16,888 nt of DNA. It comes from Parietichytrium sp. I65-24A (lineage: Eukaryota; Sar; Bigyra; Thraustochytrida; Thraustochytriidae). The stretch covers positions 1 to 16,888 of the forward strand of contig BLSF01000161.1 in assembly GCA_012862575.1 (NCBI GenBank), given 5' to 3'. How positions within the stretch are numbered: the first letter of the stretch is position 1; the number at the start of each line of letters is the position of its first letter. The position numbers were made by a program, and so were the translations under genes. The notes under the pieces are model-generated. The model was not told the origin of the DNA and searched no databases. It saw only the letters and a list, made by a program, of their open reading frames with translations. Shown one piece after another: positions 7,629 through 14,142 of the stretch.

Positions 7629-7705
7629 GATCTGGCATTTTCATCCATCATCATTTCTATATATATACGGCTGTCTTTTTTCTTTTAAAAAGAGTACGCA
7701 TCCAC
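7629..7705. promoter_or_regulatory. bidirectional TATA promoter
   Basis: A self-complementary TATATATATA at 7658-7667 lies 30 nt before the leftward portal-like ATG (7628) and 39 nt before the rightward ATG (7706). One box can therefore serve both genes. To its right is a T-run followed by TTTTAAAAAG (about 7682-7691), echoing the TTTTAAAA element in the 723-818 divergent region. Confidence 0.6.
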
Positions 7706-8515
7706 ATGATGAGAAAGCAACCCTCATCCGCTCCAGCGATCAGCATACCATGGCCGATTCATCTGATGATGGCGATCACCATTGGCACTATTGTAGAATT
7801 TATTCTGTTTGTGAATTCGGGGTTGAATTCACTGGAAGGTAGATCCGACGACAAATCCATTTCGAAAATGATCTCCCTTTCCACTGAAAATACGGGAATG
7901 TACATGATTATCGGTATAATGTACGCATGCACTTGTGTTCTCTATAGTTTGGTAGTTCGTTCAGAGATCAGAGGCCGTGATCGGCATTGGTTTGTTCCGT
8001 TTATTGATGTGATGGTAGTGGTGCATGTGTTTACACTGTTGTTGATCAGTGTATACCCCGTGGACACATATGAAGATGCTCACATTGGCGTGGCAATCAC
8101 AACATTCATCACCGGAGCACTATCCACTGTACTGCTCCATCAAAGCGACGGAACAGGTGTCACAATGCTACTACGACGAGATGAACACAATGAGAAACAA
8201 GAAGATTTTCTTTCTAAAAAGGGACTTACAAGTGAAAGGATTGGATTTGTGCGCGGGATGGATTTATTTTTTGCCGTCATTGATCTGTTGGTGATTGTGA
8301 TGCTTGCATTCAGTGCACTGTTCTTTTACTTTGAAATTTATTGGATGGAGTACGTGGTTGCTATCTTGTTTTTGCTGGACAGACCCGTCATCATCATCTT
8401 TTTGTGCATTCGTCGTCATATTACATGGAAGAACACATCGATCAATATCGAGCTATTGGATTCTTCTTCAGAAGAACGTGAAACAACAACTGGAGCACGA
8501 GTCACTTTCATCTAA
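7706..8515 (+). CDS. six-segment membrane protein, unknown family
   Basis: 269 residues from ATG 7706 (a second ATG follows immediately). Hydrophobic segments lie at about 15-37, 62-83, 93-115, 120-140, 182-205 and 212-232. A charged loop (about 150-178, MLLRRDEHNEKQEDFLSKKG) separates the first four segments from the last two. The tail is polar. No family motif is recognised. Arrangement and length parallel the 5099-5818 protein: a short STE(H/N)T stretch before segment two in both, and an aromatic/charged entry into the last segment. This suggests but does not prove a duplicated family. Its stop overlaps the end of the convergent gene by 8 nt. Confidence 0.8.
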   Translation: MMRKQPSSAPAISIPWPIHLMMAITIGTIVEFILFVNSGLNSLEGRSDDKSISKMISLSTENTGMYMIIGIMYACTCVLYSLVVRSEIRGRDRHWFVPFIDVMVVVHVFTLLLISVYPVDTYEDAHIGVAITTFITGALSTVLLHQSDGTGVTMLLRRDEHNEKQEDFLSKKGLTSERIGFVRGMDLFFAVIDLLVIVMLAFSALFFYFEIYWMEYVVAILFLLDRPVIIIFLCIRRHITWKNTSINIELLDSSSEERETTTGARVTFI

Positions 8516-8990
8516 CTTTTAGTAGTAAAATAATGATAAAGGAAGTTACAATGGAGCCCACTTTAAGTGTCGTGGACGGGTAGTAGAGCGGGATCACAAT
8601 GTCCAGCAAGATGGTGCAGACAAGGGCAATGTCGTACTTCCATCTGAACGTTTGTTGCGATAAGAGGACAATGGTATCCGAACCGATCGGTGACTGGAAG
8701 ACGGGCAGAAACTCTATGTAAAAATACGCGGTGCTAAGGATACAAGCAGTGAAATAGACAATGTCAGCGTGCAAGATGGCGTACAAGTAGCAGTACGCAA
8801 TGATGAAATGGATGGTAATGTAATCGGCAAGCACGCTGAAAGAACAAGCGTGTCGTTTAAAGAAAAAGTAGACCATCATCGTTGAAAAGAAATGAATGTT
8901 TTTTATGAGCATCATGGACGGGAGAATGAGCAAGAGAATGAAGAGGACGGGGATTTTACTATCATTCCTACCTCGATTGCGATCCATCAT
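8508..8990 (-). CDS. small multi-pass membrane protein, unknown family
   Basis: 160 residues from ATG 8990 (second Met adjacent). A basic N-terminus (RNRGRNDSK) is followed by a hydrophobic segment at about 13-28, then segments at about 34-45, 55-72, 78-92, 118-135 and 143-158, so most of the chain is membrane-embedded. The segment RWKYDIALVCTILLDIVIPLYY resembles the aromatic/charged final segments of the other two membrane proteins here. No functional motif is seen. Internal Met codons (about residues 26-27) are possible later starts, but they would cut the first segment. The 3' end overlaps that of the 7706-8515 gene by 8 nt, and the 5' end faces the MFS gene 51 nt away. Confidence 0.65.
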   Translation of the reverse strand: MMDRNRGRNDSKIPVLFILLLILPSMMLIKNIHFFSTMMVYFFFKRHACSFSVLADYITIHFIIAYCYLYAILHADIVYFTACILSTAYFYIEFLPVFQSPIGSDTIVLLSQQTFRWKYDIALVCTILLDIVIPLYYPSTTLKVGSIVTSFIIILLLKVR

Positions 8991-9041
8991 GTGTTTTTAG
9001 GTATACAAACTCATTGTAACTCCTATATCATTTTCAAAGAA
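8991..9041. promoter_or_regulatory. short divergent promoter region
   Basis: Only 51 nt separate the leftward ATG (8990) and the preferred rightward ATG (9042). A TATATCA at 9024-9030 is about 35 nt from the leftward start. It is too close (12-18 nt) to the rightward one, so the MFS promoter may lie further left, inside the neighbouring gene. GTATAC at 9001-9006 is a second weak candidate. Confidence 0.3.
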
Positions 9042-10208
9042 ATGCACCCATTCATTCCTGCATTCAATGTCTTTGTCAACATGTTTGCGTCGTACATTGC
9101 GACCCCAATGATTCCATATATCGACATGGCCATTACCGGCACGAACGATCACATCTCCGTTCTTAATGCATCGTCGTACTTGGGCCAATTCTGTGGTCTA
9201 TTCCTTTTTGCATACCTTGGAGATCGATGGCTGGGGTACAAAAACACGTCTATTCTGGTGATGATTATCAACGCCGTCGGCTTGCTATTGAATGCGTTCA
9301 TGACCGAGTCTATTGTTGGGATCATTGCTTGTAGTTTTCTCATTGGTTTCTCCAACATCACACTAGTTTCACAAAATTGGATTGGGGAGATTCTGAAAGA
9401 AAACTATAGTAGAAAGTCATTCTACATCAATCTCATGTTTGTCTTCATGTCACTTGCTGGTGTCTGTGCAGTTGTTTTAGCAGGTCTTTTATCAAATCTC
9501 ATGGACATTCAGTTGTTGTGGAAATATCTACACCTTGGTGCTTTTGGGGCAATGTTTATTGAAATCATCGTGATCTTCTGTTTTTCAATTGAAAAGAAAA
9601 GTACGGCAACTACTACAACAACTGCTGCTGCTGCTGCTGAAACAATACCAATCAGCAAGTCCAAGTACACGATGACATGTGCCTACGATTTGCCCATGAT
9701 CATCATTGAATTTTTCATCGGATACGCACAAGCGTATTTGTACACGGCATTTGTGGAAACGCTACAAGAAACGTATGACCTAAATTTGGAAGAGCTTGCG
9801 TACAGCTTTCTGATCATATTAATGAGTCCATTTGTTTGCACGATCTTCATCTACCGACCGCTTGTGAACAGATTTGGACGCAATGGTACATTTGGAGTCT
9901 CCGTCGCATCTCTCGTGACTGAAGTAGCAGTGTCGTTAGGTCTGATGAAATGCCTCAACAACAACAACTTTGCGTGGTTTCTTATTTTATCATCCCTGCA
10001 TGTGATTGCTGTCATTTTTTCGATCAGTGCCTTGCGAAGTGAGACAGTGACGCGTGTGAACAACACATCGAATGAACTTTTTGTCATGGCCATTTACATT
10101 TCTCCAGTCCGACTACTTGTTCATGCGATTTTATTCCAACTTTTTCATTCATCACAAGTGTCAAGACACAGGAAAATTGAAATTATAAGATATATTCCGC
10201 AAATATAA
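9042..10208 (+). CDS. major facilitator superfamily (MFS) transporter
   Basis: 388 residues from ATG 9042. An in-frame ATG at 8892 would add 50 polar residues and overlap the divergent gene, so I reject it. About 11 hydrophobic segments are visible. The cytoplasmic loop between segments 2 and 3 carries an MFS motif-A variant, GDRWLGYKN (around residues 58-70). The matching loop of the second half has NRFGRNGTFG. Segments 4-5 show the MFS pattern of a glycine-rich helix, then an E-x(5-8)-R region (WIGEILKENYSRKS). A central polar linker with Thr and Ala runs (about 186-205) joins the halves. MFS proteins are secondary transporters; the substrate cannot be read from the sequence. It is shorter than typical members (400-500), and the last segment is weak, ending in a basic tail. 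A transporter in a viral block suggests host-derived membrane modification. Confidence 0.8.
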   Translation: MHPFIPAFNVFVNMFASYIATPMIPYIDMAITGTNDHISVLNASSYLGQFCGLFLFAYLGDRWLGYKNTSILVMIINAVGLLLNAFMTESIVGIIACSFLIGFSNITLVSQNWIGEILKENYSRKSFYINLMFVFMSLAGVCAVVLAGLLSNLMDIQLLWKYLHLGAFGAMFIEIIVIFCFSIEKKSTATTTTTAAAAAETIPISKSKYTMTCAYDLPMIIIEFFIGYAQAYLYTAFVETLQETYDLNLEELAYSFLIILMSPFVCTIFIYRPLVNRFGRNGTFGVSVASLVTEVAVSLGLMKCLNNNNFAWFLILSSLHVIAVIFSISALRSETVTRVNNTSNELFVMAIYISPVRLLVHAILFQLFHSSQVSRHRKIEIIRYIPQI

Positions 10209-10250
10209 CCTGTATTTTCAACTACTCTATTGTCATGGCCCAAGAACAAA

Positions 10251-10288
10251 GGAAGCCTTCGTGGTCCTGAGAACCAAGGAAGGCTTCC
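10251..10288 (+). terminator. strong hairpin 42 nt after the MFS gene
   Basis: The arms GGAAGCCTTC (10251-10260) and GAAGGCTTCC (10279-10288) pair perfectly over 10 bp. A small internal loop and a further TGGT/ACCA 4-bp pairing (10262-10265 with 10273-10276) close on a 7-nt loop. Its place just after the last viral-type gene matches the hairpin after the portal-like gene, so it may mark the 3' end of the MFS transcript. Confidence 0.5.
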
Positions 10289-10290
10289 CT

Positions 10291-10516
10291 GAGCTCCCAA
10301 GAAGAGCTCGTTGGTCGAGAACTCAACCGAGTATCGCCTTGGACCTTGACCATTTCACTTCAGGAGCCTCTCTCCCCGCGCCCACCCTGGGATGGCGCGT
10401 CACAACCCTACCCTGGTTGCCATCGTGTGGCGGCGGCACCGGGCCCTGCTTGCTCCAATACAAAAGGCTGGAGCTCTCACATCTGCCAAAGGACGCGGGA
10501 ACCTGCGTCCGGCAGA
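10291..10516. other. GC-rich cluster of consecutive hairpins
   Basis: Several inverted repeats follow one another: GAGCTC/GAGCTC (10291-10309); CTCGTTG/CAAcCGAG (about 10306-10332); GATGGC/GCCATC with an inner AACC/GGTT (10391-10424); GCTCCA/TGGAGC (10452-10474); and a long one, TCTGCC-aaa-GGACGC with GCGTCC-GGCAGA (10482-10516, 12 bp with a 3-nt bulge). A 112-codon ORF overlaps this stretch but is not protein-like. The density of pairing suggests a structured RNA or a recombination or regulatory site. It matches no tRNA, hammerhead or other RNA that I can recognise. Confidence 0.4.
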
Positions 10517-10960
10517 CCCAAAACACAAGCAACGAAGCAAGGAAAGAACTAGAGAACATTCATCAAGCATTTTCTACCCATTCAGCTAATCTTAAGTGAA
10601 ACTACCGAGAGACTACCAGGGGCACGTCACTATGGTTGTGTAAAAGTTCGTCAGAATTACAAGGTACAGTAGTACCCTTTACGACTCTCAACACTCTGTT
10701 TAGGCCACAGTTTAGCAAGAAGCTCCGCGCCATGGATGGGAAGTCATTTTCAAACGACCGACTTCCTGTGATTGTGACAACGGGTCTTTAGTTGTTCGTT
10801 GGCTTCTTCTCTCTCTCTCTCAGGACTCTGTTTAAAATAGACCAACGGATTCGAGTTGCTATAAAGAACGTTAATGAAAACTATAATCTTTTCAATGGCT
10901 TGATTTCAACTAATGCTTTCGCGCGATCCATGAAAGAAGTCATCTCGGGTACACTAGATT
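10517..10960. other. no gene seen
   Basis: Mixed-composition sequence with short ORFs in all frames and no protein-like run. A CT microsatellite lies near 10808-10821. Nothing here identifies a gene, RNA or mobile element. The dynamin-like pseudogene begins at about 10961 on the other strand. Confidence 0.4.
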
Positions 10961-12600
10961 AGATTTAAATTTTGGATTGCAGCGTTGAGATTTTTGAGAG
11001 ACTCCTCTTTTTTCTTGAGTTTCTTATCCGATGCAGCGGGGGTCGCGCCGACCTTATCGACACAAAGCCTCGTCGATCATTGATTGCATGAACCTTTTCC
11101 TTCAACTCGCGGTAATAATAGAGCCCGATGAGATCTTTAGGAGGCTACCTCCGTGACAAATTTGACCTGCACCTTCTCAAAAGCAAGCCAGTGTTTCCAA
11201 AAATACTCGGTGCTAGACGAATCACTTGGCTGATTGTATTTGTCCTCGCCTTGCAGATTCGAAAAGTTTTTGAGTGAGGTAATGCTCGTTGGTCGTAAAC
11301 ACGAAGGGCTTCTTGTTGTAACCGACGATACGCATCTGATTTCTCTTTTATTTAGCCTTTTGAAGGAAAAACTGCCCCAGGCCCTCTCGCACGGTCGATC
11401 GGGTCGAATGCAACGTTGATCATCCCCTCGCATGATGCAAGCATATTCCCACTCGTCGACGTCAAGATTGACTCGTGTCTGCCTGCGAAGTTTTCAGCCA
11501 AAACCTCAATGAACTCGTGTGGTCCCAAATGCATCATGTTTCTCAACCCTTGTTTTTTCTCTAGATGCTCATTCAAGAATTCATCACCAACTTGTTTAGA
11601 GTCCTTTTCATGAAGATCTTCTATGTCCTTGACGAGCGTTTCACGCTCGCTTCTCAAAGTTCTCCATAAACATTTCCTGCTCTTGGAATGCAGATCTCAC
11701 CCGCTTCTGTGCTGCCAACATTACGTCGTAAGGCGTCAGAATCTTCAAGCGCTCAATTTCCTCTTGGTAGCGTTTTTTCATCCTCTTTGCCTCCTCAAAA
11801 AGTTTCGGAAGTCTTTCATCGAGATGATCATTCAACCTCCTCTCGAGGTGCTCTGCAAGAGAATCATGGCCGAGGAAAAGCTCAGGAAAGTGGTCATTTA
11901 CACCTGCCAGTATGTTTTCCAGATCTCTCTCTTCTTTGTCGGGATCCGATGTAGGTTTAACCGCGAAACAGGCTGTGAAAGACTTGTGCACTTGTTCGAG
12001 TCTTTTTCGTCGGTCACTTTGGGGAATCAAATCTGCCTTCGTAAACACACCCACCGTCTTCCCTTGGTGACCCTTGACGATTGGTTTGCCGTTGATTGTG
12101 TCATAGTCATGGTCTATAGGCGCTACAAAGAGGATCAAACTTCCTTCCATGTGCGCCCATTTTGTCACAATGTTTTTCACAACAGTACTCGCATCCCCTT
12201 CTCCAGAGCCATCAGAGAGTAGCCCTGGGAGGTCAACGAGAGTTACATTTGGCTTCGTATTGCCTTGCACCAATACTTGAATGCGGAGATCTTCAATAAA
12301 AGCATCATCACTGGAACCAGAAAGGGATTGCGCACGCTTTCGAGCGTCTTGTAACTTGTCCGCAATGCTACCAGTATTGAATTCCTCATTCACGTCCTTG
12401 TCACCAGCTTTACACAAGAGTGCTACGCATACTCGCTCAGTCTCGCTTTCTGCGGAGTTGAAGCTCGGTTGCCATGACAGTGCACCGAGTGCTATCCGTG
12501 GGAAGCTCCAACCGCTTTTAAACGTGGTTTGTCAACATTTACAACGATACTTTTCAACAGACGCAAATAATTGTTCTCAGCTACTTTCAATACGTGGGGT
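10961..12600 (-). pseudogene. dynamin-family GTPase pseudogene
   Basis: On the minus strand, dynamin-like pieces appear in the right order but in changing frames. Near 12500 a STRCTVMATELQLRR stretch resembles the 'CTR...TE..LRR' region after the P-loop. From 12417 to 11641 the frame gives the G3 motif (VTLVDLPGLLSDG) and the G4 motif (VFTKADLIP), then helical stalk. The frame then changes near 11650, 11345, 11300, 11135 and 11060. Still-readable pieces are MRIVGYNKKPFVFTTNEHYL, EKVQVKFVTEV, KDLIGLYYYRELKEKVHAIN and DKKLKKKEESLKNLNAAI (a GED-like end). No GxxxxGKS P-loop is visible; the expected place runs straight from KAVGASHG to the STRC stretch. At least five frame changes without splice-like gaps argue for decay, not introns. 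Functional dynamins pinch membranes; this copy is dead. Confidence 0.75.
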
Positions 12601-13377
12601 TGATTGATGTGAGTCGATTCGACTGCGTCTTTAGCAAATTGAAAATATCATGCTCTTGAATCAGTGTCTTGAATCAAACATTTTTTTAACGAACAAGTCA
12701 CGCATCATTTTTAGACGTGAACCGAAGAACGCGTATTTATTCGTTCAGGAACAAATAGAACCTTGGAGAAGTTTTAAGTTAGGTTAGGTCTATCTTACTA
12801 AAGTGTTATGTACACTCCTCCGTGAACGGCGGCCTTGTTAAACCACACGTTGATAAACGCTATTTCTTGACAGTGATGTAGGATTTAATGTAGCTGACGG
12901 AACGTCCAAAATTTCTCGTAGTATTGATTAAGAAAAGGATAAAGAAAAAGCATAGACACTCCTTTACCTATTCTACTGTGGTGTGGTCGAGTGAACTTGC
13001 AAGCCATCCATCCATCTCCGTTCAGGGCAAGGTGTGTGCGCACAAGAGGGGTCGTTTACTGCTTTTAGTTAGTCCTCTCTTTCTGAAAGAGTCGAGGTGC
13101 TACCAGCACATGATGGATGAAAACCCAGAACAGATCTGGCTGTGATTCTGAAATTCTGTGTGCCTGGTAGTACGTACTGTCTTGGGAAGGCTCGCGGCAG
13201 ACGTAAGCCTCACCAACCCAAAAACAAATTCACACTGCTCCAGAGAGTTTGAAGAAAGAAATGATGATCTACTGATTTCGTGCAAAGGGAGCAAGAGACT
13301 AAACTGACTCGTGCGTGTACAAATATATATTCCTGCGACACCTGCGACACGAAAGCACATCTGATTTCAATGACAAG
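12601..13377. other. no gene seen; one copy of a short repeat
   Basis: No ORF here looks protein-like on either strand. The sequence is moderately A/T-rich with scattered purine runs. The only structure I note is TACGTACTGTCTT at 13171-13183, repeated exactly at 13381-13393, 210 nt downstream, and in inverted form nearby. The right part (13400-14031) is the presumed promoter and leader of the downstream PAN-type gene. Confidence 0.4.
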
Positions 13378-13439
13378 TATTACGTACTGTCTTAGATGAC
13401 TCTATGATATGATAAGACTATTTAATACAGTACGTAATA
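13378..13439. repeat. 13-bp inverted repeat with nested arms
   Basis: TATTACGTACTGT (13378-13390) and ACAGTACGTAATA (13427-13439) are perfect reverse complements. Inside, GTCTTA (13389-13394) and TAAGAC (13413-13418) also pair. A direct copy of the TACGTACTGTCTT core is at 13171-13183. Once the assembly duplicate downstream is removed, this element lies about 265 nt before the PAN-gene ATG, so it could be a regulatory palindrome or a remnant of a small transposon. Confidence 0.5.
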
Positions 13440-13486
13440 TATTTTGCAAAACAGATCAAAATTCAACAAAAAAAACCCTGACCAGG

Positions 13487-14142
13487 AAAGGATCCGATGT
13501 CAGTTGTCTTGTGTTTACAGTATTCAGAAACGCGGGCGCACACACACAAAGGGTGGAGGATACAAATTTCTGCAAACGAAGGGAAAAAGACACATGCGTG
13601 CAGTCACCGAAAGAGTCTTTTTTTTTTTTTTTCGAGAAGCAGTGTGAAAGAACCAAGAACAACAACAGCGACTGAGCGATCGAGCGAGCAAGAGAGAGAG
13701 AGGATGAAGAAGCATCAAGTCGTGCAGTCGTACGTTCACGACGTGGAGTCGAATCCGAATGGAGTGCGTTCAGAGACAGCTCTGGGTATTGCTGCGGCGA
13801 CGAAACCTCCAAGTNAAAGGATCCGATGTCAGTTGTCTTGTGTTTACAGTATTCAGAAACGCGGGCGCACACACACAAAGGGTGGAGGATACAAATTTCT
13901 GCAAACGAAGGGAAAAAGACACATGCGTGCAGTCACCGAAAGAGTCTTTTTTTTTTTTTCGTAGAAGCAGTGTGAAAGAACCAAGAACAACAACAGCGAC
14001 TGAGCGATCGAGCGAGCAAGAGAGAGAGAGGATGAAGAAGCATCAAGTCGTGCAGTCGTACGTTCACGACGTGGAGTCGAATCCGAATGGAGTGCGTTCA
14101 GAGACAGCTCTGGGTATTGCTGCGGCGACGAAACCTCCAAGT
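13487..14142. other. assembly gap with unmerged overlap (about 328-nt duplicate around N)
   Basis: Bases 13487-13814 (328 nt) and 13816-14142 (327 nt) flank a single N at 13815. They are identical except in the T-run (15 versus 13 T) and one extra T just after it (CGAGAAG versus CGTAGAAG). Homopolymer differences are typical sequencing error. The copies end and begin exactly at the N, so this is two overlapping contig ends left side by side. The first copy also contains a duplicate of the start of the PAN gene (ATG at 13704), which should not be annotated as a separate gene. Confidence 0.92.

Noticed and set aside
5099-8515. Heliorhodopsin identity for the membrane proteins
   Set aside because: Mirusviruses can carry heliorhodopsins, but I see no retinal-binding lysine pattern in the last segment nor the conserved third-segment motif.
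8892-9041. N-terminal extension of the MFS protein
   Set aside because: It is polar, not transporter-like, and overlaps the coding region of the divergent membrane protein.
10240-10520. tRNA, hammerhead ribozyme or CRISPR repeat in the hairpin cluster
   Set aside because: No T-arm consensus, no hammerhead core and no regularly spaced identical repeats; the hairpins differ from one another.
10261-10599. 112-codon ORF over the hairpin cluster
   Set aside because: No protein-like pattern; several overlapping frames are equally open in this GC-rich patch.
11623-12222. 199-codon plus-strand ORF
   Set aside because: It is the antisense shadow of the dynamin relic, whose minus-strand reading holds the recognisable DLPG and TKAD motifs.
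13497-13964. 155-codon ORF containing an unknown residue
   Set aside because: It reads through the N at 13815 and the duplicated contig end, so it is an assembly artefact.
13487-14142. A 328-nt tandem duplication as a biological repeat
   Set aside because: The copies abut a single N and differ only around a homopolymer, as expected for an unmerged contig overlap.
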